Source: Hydrangea macrophylla (taxonomy: Eukaryota > Streptophyta > Magnoliopsida > Cornales > Hydrangeaceae). Taken from it: a stretch of DNA of 64,000 nucleotides. The stretch covers positions 24,232,001 through 24,296,000 of the forward strand of contig CM066993.1 in NCBI GenBank assembly GCA_033977485.1, written 5' to 3'. This document shows positions 44,124-56,335 of this stretch, piece by piece. The notes beneath the pieces are model-generated. The model made no database searches and was not told where the DNA came from. It was given only the letters and a program-made list of their open reading frames with translations. The position numbers were made by a program, and so were the translations under genes. Every line of letters starts with the position of its first letter. Position 1 is the stretch's first letter.

Positions 44124-45640
44124 ATGGCTGAAGAAAGAAACAACGAAGAAATGGCCGGGTTAAGAATACTGGTAGAAAAACAAGCAAAGCAAATGAGGCG
44201 ACAGGTGGAAAACATGAACCGTATGATGGGGATGATAGAAGAACTGAATCGTCGACCACCACATGTAGTTTCGCCCGTTATAGACCCACCTTTGGGAGGA
44301 GGGGAAGGAGATTGGTTCGATGATTAGGAAGCACAATGGACTGATGCACTGCGGGCCAACAGAGACAGAGAAAAAGCTGAGAAAGAGAAGCAACTGACCG
44401 AGAAAATAGAGAAGTTGGAAAGGGTGATGCGCAAGGCTCAGGGGGTTGATACCTATCTAATGGAGTTAGAAGGCCTGTATAACGGGGTCCACGAGACGCT
44501 GCCCGCCGGGTTCAAAATGCCGATCTTTGATAAGTTTGATGGCACCGAAAATCCTCGCAGTCATATAAGAATGTGTATTGGGGCTTTCCAACCGAGCGGC
44601 TTGAGCACAACCATGATGGCGGTCCTATTCCAACAAACTTTGACTAGAGCTGCTCTGTCCTGGTATCTTACTCTCGAACCAAGCAAAACCAGGGTGTGGG
44701 AAGAAGTGATTAAGGCATTTGTGGTACAGTACAAATACAATTAAGATTTGGATGTCACTGTCCGAGATTTGGAGACCACTAGGCAAGGGAACAAAGAATC
44801 ATTCACCGAATACCTGAGCAGATGGAGGGGAAAGGCAGCTAAAATGGTACAAAGGCCGTCTGAGAAGGACTAGATCCGAATGCTGATGAAGAATCTAAAG
44901 CTAGTGTATCAAGAAAAGATGAGATTACAGTCGATCAATACCTTTGCTGAGGTTTTCGATGTCGGGACAAGGATAGAGGATGCAATCCAAGAAGGGGTAA
45001 TCAAGAAGGAGGAGCAACCAAACCGGTACAGGAGGCCAAACTATGGATCCAACGGAGGATAAACAGGGGGTACTCTGGCCCCACCGATGTCAATGCACTG
45101 AATGGGTCAGAAAGGAAATTCGACATAGCACCAAGGAAAGGAGGGGATAAAGCACCAAGGAAGTTCTCAGATTTGGGAGTGTCACTGTCAACCGCCCTCG
45201 ATAGGCTATTAGCCAAGGGGCATCTCCGTCAATTGGAACCTCGACCTCTACCGAGTCCGCTTCCGCCAAATTTCCAAGGGGACCTCTTTTGCAAATTTCA
45301 TCAGCAGAAAGGTCACTCAACGGATAGGTGTATAAGACTAAGGTACGAGATTCAGGACCTCATTGAAATAAGGTGATTTCGGAACCCCCCACCAAAGCAC
45401 CGAATGTTACTAGAAATCCGCTTCCAAATCATCGAGCTGTGCCACCACCACAAGGCCTTTACCTCTTGGGGATAGAAGAAGCAACCTTCGATCCGTCTAG
45501 GCTAATCACTAAGGCCGGGACACCAAGAAAGCCATATCAGCTGCCCAAGGATTCGACAATCTGTGCTTTGGAAGATCAGCCGAGAAAGAATGAAATAGGA
45601 CAATCAGACTGGTGAGTTAAAGGGAATGACGATCAAGACG
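44124..45640 (+). pseudogene. gag: E4 gag (Tat type)
   Basis: MAEERNNEEMAGLRILVEKQ start with a coiled-coil-like N-terminus, then the gag domain: MPIFDKFDGTENPRSHIRMC, ALSWYLTLEPSKTRVWEEV, ESFTEYLSRWRGKAAKM. The zinc-finger-like FCKFHQQKGHSTDRCIRLR lies near 45290. At least four in-frame stops (44325, 44742, 44871, 45060) and frameshifts. Confidence 0.8.
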
Positions 45641-46950
45641 AAAACCAGGTAGAAGATGATCTTTGGTACGAGAGCGACAAAGAAGCAGAGGTGGTGAAGG
45701 GTACTTTGACAGTTGATTTAGAAATTGACAATCTATGGGAAAGGGAAGAAGTCAGTCATTTAACTCGATCTGGCAGACACTTTAAACCACATGAGCTAGA
45801 GGAGGATCATCCTGGGAGAGAATTGGACAAGGGAAAAGGGAAGATGAATGAAGAAGAGGGAGAAGACAGGGTTCTAAGGCAGATGAAGAAGACTCAGGCC
45901 AATATCACCATTTGGGGGTTGCTGATTGCCTCCAAACGCCATAGGCAGGCGGTCATAGATGCTCTGAACCAATCTGATGTGTCTATCGACACCACCCCAG
46001 AGGACCTCATAGGGCTGATCGGCAAAATTCCAACCTCGGCTATTACCTTCTCGTCAAATGACTTGCCTCCGGGAAGGCCCGTCCGCAACAAACTGTTGTA
46101 TGTCATTGTCGAATGCTTGGGGAACATCGTGCCTGCTTGCCTGGTTGACAATGGATCAACTCTCAACGTGTGTCCCTTCTGAACGGCTAAGTGAATGGGC
46201 CTAGATGAGTCGACATTTACACCATCTGAGCAAAGAGTAAGAGCCTACGACAACACCCAGAGAACAGTCATGGGGATAGTCCTTCTTCGTCTCATTATTG
46301 GCCCTCTTGGAAAAGAAGCTGAATTCCAGGTCATCGACATCCCCGCTTCTTTCAACCTGCTGCTAGGTAGGCCTTGGTTGGACAGTTTAGGTGCTATACC
46401 ATCAACAATCCATCAAAAGGTTAAGCATGTCTGGGAGGATAAAGTTTGTGATATCCTCGGGGACAGCTGGGTTCGTTCGCCCGAAGCATCATCAAGTGCA
46501 CCAGTTCTGGAATTACAGCTGCAAGAAGAAGAAACAAAAATGGGAGGGTTCGAGTTCATCAGCATGTTGGAAGAGGAAAAGCCGAGGGAGTTTCTACCGC
46601 TCCATTCCAATCAGTATGACCAGTCCAGTGGTCGCAGGGATCATGAAGAGAATGGGTTTCTTTCCAGGATTAGGATTGGGGAAGAACCTTCAAGGACTGC
46701 CTGAGTTTCCAAGAATCCCTACTCAGACTCATACCCACGGTCTGGGGTACCAGCCGACAAAGAAGGAATTGAGGGCGAAGAGGAAGGCCGTCGATGCGCC
46801 GCTAGACCCTTACCAAAAGACACTCAATGGATATTTTATGAAGGAAGCAGAAGATTTCCCCTTCTGTGGCTTCCCAGAACCATGGATGGACCAGAAAGAC
46901 AAAATTATAAAGCCAGGGTTCGAGATCTTTTTCTCCCATTAATTTTCCAA
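45641..46950 (+). pseudogene. E4 protease and G-patch region
   Basis: DRVLRQMKKTQANITIWGLL leads into the retropepsin with LVDNGSTLNVCP (catalytic Asp near 46146) and LLLGRPWLDSLGAIPSTIHQ. A frameshift leads to a G-patch-like segment (MGFFPGLGLGKNLQGLPE, HGLGYQP) at about 46630-46780, a known addition downstream of protease in Tat-type polyproteins. Stops at about 46180 and 46704. Confidence 0.75.
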
Positions 46951-46972
46951 GTACAAAGACCCGTTCTTACAA

Positions 46973-49050
46973 ATGCCTGAAAAGTCCGTTGCTGCCAAGG
47001 ATTGGATCGGTGAGCTAGACGGCTCTGTCATGAAAAATCTGCTGGATGAGGGAAGCACGGAGGTTATGAAAGCGGATCCTGGAAAAGCCAAAGGTGAATA
47101 CGCCAAAGGTGTGGTGGAGGAAGCAGCCGAGAGTGGAGAAGATGAGGAAGATCAGGGAAAGACCAACAAGGGGAAGGCCGAGAAAGAAAAGATGGAAGAG
47201 ATTACCAAGGCGGGGGATTCGAAAGAATGCTTCATCACTGATCTGGGGGGAGAGAGCAAGAGAGAGTGGGTTTTTGAGTCTAGTGATAGGATTCCCCCAC
47301 ACCCAGAGTCTGTAATGGCCCAAGTGAGGCGTCTGTCAATTTCTATGTCTGTTGTAATCACTCCAAAGAAAATCAATGAAAGTATGACTGATTCTGCCTA
47401 CTCGAACGCGCTTAATGAATGTGATGATCATGAAATACCTAATGAATTACAAAACTTAATTGAAAAAGAAAAAGAATCTGCATGCAAAATCATTGAGGAC
47501 ACTCTAACAATTAATCTGGGAAATGAAAATAATCCTCAAAATGTCATTATCGGCTCCACACTTAGCAATAAAGAAAGCAAAGAACTAATCAATCTATTAA
47601 ATGAATTCAAAGATGTTTTTGCGTGGTCTTATAATGATATTCCAGGCATTGATCCAAAGATAGTCCAGCACCACATCCCTCTCTTTCCCAATTCAAAACC
47701 CATAAAACAAAAATTGAGGCGAATGAGGCCGGAATGGGCACTTAAAGTAAAAGAGGAGGTTGAAAAGAAATTAAAGGTTGGATTCTTGATGGTCACCGAG
47801 TATCCTGAGTAAATTGCCAACATTGTACCTGTCCCAAAGAAGGACGGTCATGTTAGGGTTTGCGTTGATTTTTGAGATTTAAACAGGGCAAGCCCTAAAG
47901 ACGATTTCCCATTACCCCACATCGACGTGTTGGTCGATAACACTGCGGGACATGAGCTTCTATCTTTCATGGATGGATTCTCTGGGTATAATCAAATCCT
48001 CATGGCACCCGAGGATAGAGAGAAAACCACGTTCATCACCCCGTGGGGGGCATATTGCTATAGGGTCATGCCATTCGGACTCAAGAACGCAGGTGCGACC
48101 TATCAAAGGGCTGCCACCACTTTACTGCACGACATAATCCACAAAGAGGTGGAGGTGTATGTGGATGATATGATTGTGAAATCCAAAGAGAGGGGAGGGC
48201 ACCTAGAGGCTTTAAGAAAGTTCTTTGAGAGATTGAGGGAGTTCAAAATGAGGCTAAACCCACAAAAATGTACCTTCGGAGTTACCACAGGAAAGTTGTT
48301 AGGGTTCCTTATTATCCAAATGGGGATTGAAGTAGACCCGACCAAAATAAAAGCCATAACCAAAATGAACCCACCAAAAAATGAGAAAGAACTGAGAGGT
48401 TTCCTGGGGAGAATACAGTTCATCAGCCGCTTCATTTCCAAACTCACCCTAACCTGTGACCCACTATTCAAACTGCTTAGAAAAGGAGAGAAATTCAAAT
48501 GGGACGCCCCTTGCCAACAAGCCTTCGACAAGATCAAAACCTACCTCCATAACCCACCTATCCTATCACCACCTTTATCTGGGAAACCCCTGTTACTTTA
48601 TCTCTCCGTATCTAAAGACTCGATGGGGGTGTATGCTGGCCTAAGAAGGAGAAGAGGGGCACGTGGAGAAGGCCATTTACTATTTGAGCAAAAGAATGGT
48701 CGGATATGAGTTAAAGTACTCGCCCTTGGAAAAGGCCTGTTGGGCCTTGGTTTGGTGTACCCGTCGCCTTCGCCATTACATGCTAGCCTTCCCTGTAATC
48801 CTGGTATCCCGAATGGACCCATTAAAATACCTATTCAAAAAACCTGTCTTGACCAGTAGGATTTCCCGTTGTACCATGATGCTAGCTGAATTCGACATCA
48901 AGTATGTCATTGCCAAGCCTGTGAAAGGAAGGGCTGTCGCTGAGTTTTTAGCCGACCTCGCCATAGAATCCGAGGACGAGGAAAAATTCAAGTTCCCGGA
49001 TAAAGGAATAATGAGGAGGATTTATGGAAAATGTACTTCGATGGAGTAGC
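46973..49050 (+). pseudogene. pol: E4 reverse transcriptase and RNase H
   Basis: Acidic and Lys-rich linker, then PPHPESVMAQVRRLS (the point matching the E0 truncation), DHEIPNELQ, KQKLRRMRPEWALKVKEEVEK, two stops near 47810 and 47875, FMDGFSGYNQI, YVDDMIVKSK (RT Asp pair near 48165) and LNPQKCTFGVTTGKLLGF. A frameshift near 48625 precedes the RNase H part SPLEKACWALVWCTRRLRHY, and another lies near 49000. Confidence 0.85.
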
Positions 49051-50752
49051 CAACCAATTAGGTTACGGAGTTGGAATTATTCTCATAGCACCCGATGGGG
49101 CCCCTACCCCATTAGCCGTCAAGCTCAAGTATAACTCGACCAACAACACCGCGGAGTACGAAGCATGCATAATTGGGATGGAAGCAGCCTTGGCTTTGAA
49201 AATCGGACGGATTGATGTCTTCGGAGATTCCAATTTGATCATATCCCAAGTTCGAGGAGATTGGAAGGTAAAGCATGAGAAACTGAGACCTTACCATGAT
49301 TATCTGGAAAGTCTGAAAGCGCAGTTCCAAAAGATTTCCTTTTACTACCTCCCTCGTGAAGAAAACCAACTAGCCGACTCTTTGGCTACCTTAGCCTCGA
49401 TGATCCAAATCCCCTCCAAAACTGCCATGATCCCGCTATCCATAGAAGTGAGGAACCAACTGTCGTTTGAAATGATCGCGGCCATGGAAGACGAAGAGGA
49501 AATACTGTGGTATGTGGATGTGTGGAAGTTCATTAAAGAAGGAGAATACCCCGAAGGAGTCTCAGAAAAGGATAGAAAAGCGATACGACGATTCGCCGCT
49601 CAATTTGTGATTTACGCAGATAAGCTATGGAAGAAATCTTACACCGGGTATAATCTGGAGTGCCTATATAGAAAAGAAGCTAAGAGGATGATGGAGGAAA
49701 TACATGAGGGAGTGTGTGGGCCCCATATAAACGGGCACATGCTGGCAAAGAAGATCATCCGACAAGGGTACTATTGGACAACCTTGGACAAAGTCTGCTA
49801 CGAATATGTTAGAAGGTATCACAAGTGTCAAATTCATGCAAATTTGATACATACCCCGCCGTCACAGCTCTATAGCATGACCACCCCTTGGCCATTTTCC
49901 GTGTGGGGGATCGATATCATTGGTGAGATAGTTCCGAAGGCTTCTAATGGGCACCAGTACATAATCGTGGTGATTGATTATTTTACAAAGTGGGTAGAGG
50001 TAGCCTCGTATGCAACTTTGAAAGCCAAAGACGTGGTGAGTTTCATCGAGAAAAACATAATCTGCAGGTATGGGGTCCAGAATGAGTTTATCTCCGATCA
50101 TGGCAGTCATTTCCAGGGAGAGGTTATCCCACTCTTGGAAAAGTATAAGATCACACGCCATCAATCGTCCCCGTATAGGCCTCAGACGAATGGAGCAGTA
50201 GAAGCAGCGAATAAGAATGTTAAAGCATTCCTGGGAAAAATGACGGATATATATAAGGATTGGCATGAGAAGCTGTCGTTTGCTTTGTGGGGATACCAAA
50301 CCTCAGTAAGAACTTCAACGGGCGCTATGCCATATTCGTTGGTCTACGGGATGGAAGCCGTTCTCCCAGTCGAGGTAGAAATACCCTCTCTTAGGGTTTT
50401 GGCAGAGTGTGAGATCAACGAATCAGAATGGGTACGAGGAAGGTATGAGGAGTTGATGTTACTCGATGAGAAGAGGCTGGCAGTAGTAAACCACACTCGG
50501 GGGTACCAGAAGAGGATAGCTCATGCTTTCAACAAAAAGGTCCGCCCAAGGAAGCTTGCTGAGAGTGACCTGGTCCTCAAAGAACTAAAAGTGCCTGTTT
50601 ATGATCCCAGAGGAAAATTCAAACCCAACTGGGTCAGGCCATACATCATTAAGACTCTCCTTTCCGAAGGAGCGGCCTATCTCATGGACCTGGACGGGGT
50701 TGAATTTAAGCAACCAATTAACCTTGATCGCCTCAAGAAATACTTTGCTTGA
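49031..50752 (+). pseudogene. E4 archaeal-type RNase H and integrase (Tat lineage)
   Basis: An open frame of 573 codons. Residues 1-150 are the second, archaeal-type RNase H: MYFDGVANQLGYGVGI, NTAEYEACIIGMEAAL, DVFGDSNLIISQVRGDW. Integrase follows: zinc region EIHEGVCGPHINGH... VRRYHKCQIHAN, in which the first Cys of the CxxC pair is Tyr (E0 keeps Cys), then the core WGIDIIGEIVPKA, FISDHGSHFQG and NGAVEAANKNVKAFL. Ends TGA 50750-50752. The zinc-site change and lost upstream frame make it non-functional. Confidence 0.85.
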
Positions 50753-51391
50753 AACCTTTCTTTCCAAAGCCTCCTACCTCGATGAACTACGCTTCACCTG
50801 ATTCCCGTTAGGGGATACATAGGCAACATACTCTGTTCGGTCAGTAAATAATTGCCTGATTGGCACTCTTCTTTGCAGCCTTAAGTCGAACTACTTGGGA
50901 CCTGACGCCCGCTTGGGGATAAGTAGGCGAGCTCTCCAAAGCCCTCGGTCCACTCAAAAATTTTTGTGCTAAACTAGGGGCAAACTGGCGTTTGCCCCAA
51001 ACCACTTCGAAGCCCTAAAACCAGGGGCAAACTTCGTTTGCTAGCCGAAGAACCCAGATACAAGACCCCCTTTGATTCACCTGGCTATCAAATAAGTACT
51101 ATAAAGAAACAAATGAGAATTCATGACATAGAAGGAGTAAAGCTTTAAGCAAAGAAAAAAGTAGAGAGCCAAGAGAAGACATTGAAAGGAGAATTCTCCA
51201 TAAAAGATTAATCAAAGGAGTGAGCACTTTGATTAAGCATGTTAGAACTTTCATAACAACACTTCTTGAAGAAAAAAAAAAGAGGAAAATCACATTCAAA
51301 AGCGTAAAAGGAGTAGGCAGGGTCTGTCAGAAAGTTTTGTAAAATGGCAAGCTTTTCCCTGTTCTCGTCTACTTTATTATGCATGTGTCTG
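50753..51391. other. E4 convergent 3' spacer with dyads
   Basis: No ORF. Tat-typical GTTAGGGGATACATAGGCAAC and CTTGGGGATAAGTAGGCGAG, then the dyads GGGGCAAAC/GTTTGCCCC (50977-50998, 4-nt loop) and GCAAAC/GTTTGC (51027-51041). Both dyads are conserved, inverted, in E0 at 36235-36303. Confidence 0.6.
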
Positions 51392-51665
51392 TCAAGCTCG
51401 CCTCGCAACCAAGGCTTGGATCTCTAGGAGGTATTGGACAGTAGGCATAGTCAGAGCAGGAATCCTCGAGCACGGAGCAGCCATCCTGTTGTGCCAAGCC
51501 TCGAGGAAAGCCTTCGCGATAGCAGGGCGCAAAGTGGACCCCCTGGTGAAATCAGCAGTCACAGAGACCTCCATGGCCGCTATAAATCAACAGGCAGGCC
51601 AAGCAGTCAAATCACTTCGCGTCAGTTCGACAAAAGCATCCCAATGCATTCTAAATAGCGCTCCT
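51392..51665 (-). pseudogene. E4 antisense accessory ORF remnant (C-terminal end)
   Basis: Minus strand, homologous to the end of 35168-35855: VTADFTRGSTLRPAIAKAFLEAWHNR and RIPALTMPTVQYLLEIQALV. A stop lies just upstream of the internal Met. Truncated by the E5 junction. Confidence 0.65.
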
Positions 51666-52872
51666 AGCATTCTTTTTATTTTCCTAGGCTTTCTTAGTTA
51701 TAATTAAATCCTTGTAATTTCTCTTTTCTTCCCAATTAAATAAAAATGCTCTTTTTATTTAATTTCTCTTGCTTGTGTTCATCACTTGCTAGACTTGTGC
51801 GCTTCAGCACTATCTAGGGACTTTTGGTGATGGTACTTCCTACTCACCTCACACAATCGCCTATTAGAAGTTAGATTTTCAAAACCTTGTGTATCACTCA
51901 CACAAGTGACTTAGGAAATTTTGTGTTTTAGAAGTTTGGGTCTACCTCACAAGGCTCTGGCACGCCCAAACAACAAATATAGCAAACAGGTATTGACTTT
52001 AGGATTGTGAAGACAAGGCAATTATTGTAAGAATCAAATGGTGAATAAAGGAATACAGCAAAAGTAGACTAAGGCTATATTATGTGTATATGATCAAAAG
52101 ATGGCCTAAATCATCTTCTAAGTTCACTGGATTATTCATTTTAGTAAATTCAAGTGCTCTAGTTTTTGGTAAATCCTAAACTCTATTCTAGTAATCAGTA
52201 AAAAAGAAGAAGAAAAATAAGATTGTTCAACGAGTTAATATGTTTTTCAAAAAGTAAGAGCAATTTTATAAAAACCCTCAAGAAAAAAAAAATGGCTTAA
52301 AAGCTCACTTGGGTTGTATTAGTCTCCACTACCGTCTTTGAAGACATCTAAGTTATGCTTACTACTCCATTTAAGCTAAGTGTAAGGTTGTCACAACGTG
52401 CTCAAAGTTGTTTGAAGATTAAAAAGCATAAAACATACTATAACTAAGATAGCAAAGAAACTATCATAGTGTATCACATACTAATAACATACAAAAAATA
52501 ACACTAATGCATCATAACTAACTACATTAACTAATAGAGAAATACAAAAACCATTTTATTATCTTTAAAAATTAAAATTTTTAAATTTTTTGCAATTTTA
52601 CTTTAATGAGTTACATGTTGCTAAGCTCCTATATGATACTAAAGAATAAAAAGAAAGAAATAAGGCATGCAATGACTCACTCCCCCCAATTAAAACTAAA
52701 CATTGTCCTTAATGTTCTAAACTGAGCACATGGACATATAAAATAAAGTGAGTGAAGGAAGGATGTTACCTCGAGGCATTAATATCCATTTTTTTTTTAA
52801 GTTACCTGCAAAATCTATTAGCAACAAGAAAAGACAGAAACTAGAATATAACTACTCAGTAAATAAATTTGG
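51666..52872 (-). other. E5 3' non-coding region, left end unclear
   Basis: A/T-rich, no ORF. A stretch near 52285-52345 (AAAGCTCAC-TGGG-T-TTAGTCTCCAC) matches E3 29600-29640, supporting minus orientation of an Athila-like element. A polypurine-like TTGGGGGGAGTG (minus) is at 52681-52692. The expected 3' LTR is not found, so the left end is probably deleted. Confidence 0.5.
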
Positions 52873-54400
52873 TTAATCAAAATATTTATCATAAAGTAGT
52901 AACCAAAATTTTTGAGGATCTTCCCAATAAAATAATTTAGCAGTGAGAAGAATGTGGGGATCCTCATAAAAATGCAACTCCCCCCAACTAATGTCAGGCT
53001 CAAAGTTAGAGGAGATAATGCATGAAACATGGCCTCCTATATGATTGGGAATGCATATTGGAGTTATGCCATACATTTTAGAACCTAAACTCAAGAAATG
53101 ATCGAGGTGGAGTTCATTTCCTAACACGTCTTCAATTATATAAGTATGAGGTGGCCATTGTTCAATAAAAGGGACATGGTCTAAGTGATGTTCTAATGAA
53201 GCTTCATTACCCTCATCTTGCAAATTTAAAAATGTGTGAGGTGTGTGTTAGAAACCTTACCATCCTCTTCCACAACATAACATTTTTTGTTCAATAGTGG
53301 GGTACACATGATTTTCAAGCGTGGTATGAGAGCTTTAATCGAAAGTGGGGATAGGCGACGACCAATTTGGTGACACCACCTCTTTGGTCGAAAGAGGTGA
53401 GGGTTCATGAATATCACAAGAGTCTAAACCGGATTAAAAATTTTCAACTATGTCCTTCCTAGGGTCACTATCAAAGGTAGGGGTAGAGTTGACAGGGGAC
53501 TCATCCATTCCTAATTATGTGCAATCACCTACACTCTTATTATCTTTTAAAATATCATTCTCATCTTTGTAACTCTCCTCATTATATATGTCATCTATTG
53601 AGGTGCTCTGGGCAAAGTGATTGTGCAGCTTTACCAAGGAAGTGAGTGAGTTGATGTGTGGAGGTGTATATTGAGGAGAAGATGGTTCTACAACTTCATG
53701 CTCAATGGTTTGGTTTTGGAGTTCTTGTTGGGCTATCACTTTCTTGAGTTAGTTGTTAAGTTCATCATTTGATTCATCAACTCATACATCATTTGAAACT
53801 AGTCATTGTCTTCTAATTCCACTGCATTGTTAATGACTTATAATTCGGGTTGTAATGTTGAAGGATTGGAGTAGTCTTCCATAGTTGGCTAGTAAGTGCT
53901 TGTTGAGATCTAGGTTCTACCAATTTATCAACTGCATTAACTAGCTTTTCTATTTCACTAAGCATATGAGATATAAATTCTAACATACCATTATCCTCAA
54001 CTATGTTATCCTTCTCATTATAACCATATGAAGTGTCGCCCCATTGTGGTTGGTAGTAATTCCCATCCCATTGTCTCTGTGGACAAAACTCGCCAAAAGG
54101 AAAGTCTTGGTGTGTTTGGTAATCGTGGAAACTACTACTATATCCTACACTCTTATTTTGGTTATGCCTCCATTACGATTGATAGAACTTTCCATATGGA
54201 GGTTCTTGATACGTTTGATAACATAGGGGAACTAATACTATTGTTTTCTCATTGTGGTGGTTGGTAGCACTCGGGTTGATAATGCGCGTCATAGGTGGGT
54301 GCTTGCCAACTTGGGGGATAACTATTTTTATTTTCAAGTGTGTACCCATCATTGGCGTTTTGTGTGTATGTAGGATAATATGGATATGACATGTTTACCC
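52873..54400 (-). pseudogene. E5 decayed ORF of unknown family
   Basis: Minus strand from MSYPYYPTYTQNANDGYTLE near 54390, a Tyr/Gln/Pro-rich start, through a segment with FISHMLSEIEKLVNAVDKLV (coiled-coil-like), EVVEPSSPQYTPPHINSLTS near 53690, to the C-terminal GGHVSCIISSNFEPDISWGELHFYED and LFYWEDPQKFWLLLYDKYFD near 52880. Many stops and frameshifts. It takes the place of gag-pol in E5. I do not recognise it; it may be a family-specific protein of a non-autonomous element. Confidence 0.5.
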
Positions 54401-54509
54401 AAAATTTTAAAACAATAGTATTTTATTTGTTAGAGAAAAGTCCAACTTTTTTTATAAAAAAAGGAAAAAAAAAATGGAAATAACTTAGTAAATACTAAAC
54501 TAGTTGCCT

Positions 54510-54527
54510 TCCCCAGCAACGGTGCCA
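54510..54527 (-). promoter_or_regulatory. E5 primer binding site, tRNA-Asp type
   Basis: Minus strand TGGCACCGTTGCTGGGGA, two transitions from the tRNA-Asp complement, six bases from the LTR. Confidence 0.8.
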
Positions 54528-54533
54528 AAAACT

Positions 54534-56335
54534 TGACACGACTAAAAATGTGTGTGCTCTTATATGCGACGTTCAAGTATAAATAGTCGATCAACCAGTA
54601 CTGGATAAGTCCAAGTTGAATCCATAGGGAAGGATGATAAGATAAATTACTTAGTCTAACTTAACAAGAAAATAAAATTCAATAGTTTAAAGGAGATGTA
54701 GAACACGAAGTTACACAGATTACTAACTACTTAAAAAGAAAGCAATTAAATTCGGGAATTGCTATTTACACTGCTAGTTTTCCTATATACACTGCTCAAC
54801 TTTACAAAAGTAAGAATTTTTAGAAAAAAAAAGAGATTAGAATAAAGGAATACATAACAAATACACGGGTGTATATAGCAATTCCCTTAAATTAAACTAT
54901 TAATTAACTAATTAACTTATCTAACAAATTTTAAAACAGTTTTTACTTAATTATAGGAAAGCTTTGGGATCACATGAATTCACACTGACATAACCTCTAC
55001 TATGCATACTCATTAATGTGCTATGGAGTTCATTCCTCTTCATCATTCCGTATTCTTCTAAGGATAAAGAATCAATAGCCTTTACATTAACCATGTTGTG
55101 ATTGACATGACTAATGTGTAACTATATCATCTACAGTTGTTATAAAATACCACGTGGTAGTTTAAATTAATGGTTAAGACTTGTACTCTAAATAGTGTTA
55201 GCATTCAAGTGGTTTGCAAACGTTATTGAGAAAAATAGCTTTAAGGCTTAAATTCTAAAATCTATTTGACAAACTGAAACTGAACTTACTGGAACAATTT
55301 GATGAAAAAATTTCAAAGCAGAAGGTCCTGGAATGCTTAAAGGAATCATCTCAAGAATTTCCCTTTCAATCGATTTCATAGACACAATCAATTAAATAGG
55401 GTCATCTTTCAATCGATTGAACTTGGTTCAATCGAACTCTGGCTCCTTTTCAATCGATCGAAACGGGTCCAATCGATTGAACGAGACTTTTTTGCAGATT
55501 GCATGGCAAAGGCTGGAAGATTAACATTTCATTGTGATCTGCCAACTTCTAATCTACTCTGACATTATTAAAGTAGCAGAAAGTTGTTTTTAACTATTGT
55601 AAACTTTAAGGACATGTTTGGCTGTTTCTTAAACATGCAAATACTATGAAAAACTATACAGTATCAAGGGTAACTAAACTAGTATGCATGGTTCTACGTT
55701 GGAACAAAAACTTTATTATGAAAATACTTACATAATATAAAAGATAATACGGAACCTAGAAAACTAAACTTTATATTAAACTTTAATGGAAAACTAAAGC
55801 AACTTCATAATCCAATCATAAAACATACAAAAAACCAAAGGAAACTCTCTTTCTCTCTCTAAAACTGAAAACTAAAGTAGGGTGTACACTGTACGTGTAT
55901 ACAACTTATATTCATAGATAAATCTAGGCTAGGTTTAACAAAAAGCCTCTGCTGCGCAACTCGCATATTTCTGGTAATAGACCCTCTCAATCAATTGAAC
56001 TTGTGTAAATCGATTGAACTTCCATTCAGCTTCTTCAATCGCTTGAACTCGGTATGATCGATTGCACTTTCTCAATCGCTTGAATGGGTCTTCAATCTTT
56101 GAAATGCCCTCTCTATTCCAAGGCTTTACCCTTTTCCTGTGATTGATGCCTGCTCACAGTAACACAGAATATCTGCACAAAATATAGTCTAATACAACGA
56201 AAACATCACGGAATCAAATCATTGTATATTAATAGGCATTGCAATACAACTGCAGAAAAACCAGGGATTTGAGAACTTATTTATTACATTTACATGCTTT
56301 AGTGTGGTTGTATTTTACAAATACCCCACTTGTCA
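54534..56335 (-). repeat. E5 5' LTR (1802 bp)
   Basis: Plus-strand ends TGACACGACT and ACCCCACTTGTCA, alignable with the E1 LTR ends. Palindrome clusters, decayed to TCAATCGATTGAA forms, lie at 55366-55482 and 55985-56096, on either side of a weak TATA-like stretch near 55900. The next five bases GGCAC fit the interrupted pol codons at right. Confidence 0.8.

Larger units (their letters stand above)
39998..51665 (+). mobile_element. E4, Tat-lineage LTR retrotransposon, 3' end missing
   Basis: LTR, tRNA-Arg primer site, gag, protease with G-patch, pol with dual RNase H, integrase, convergent spacer and the 3' part of an antisense ORF. Homology to E0 stops near 51665, where a different element begins, so the 3' LTR and the antisense-ORF promoter are lost. 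Gag and pol carry many stops. E4 joins E0 pol at 39997/39998 in opposite orientation. Confidence 0.85.
51700..56335 (-). mobile_element. E5, old non-autonomous Athila-like element, left part missing
   Basis: The right part is clear: 5' LTR 54534-56335 with termini as in E1, and a tRNA-Asp-like primer site at 54510-54527. The interior holds a decayed unrecognised ORF and non-coding DNA, but no gag-pol motif that I can recognise. Confidence 0.65.

Noticed and set aside
51666..51790. A 3' LTR for E4 or E5
   Set aside because: No sequence matching either 5' LTR end was found; the junction appears truncated.
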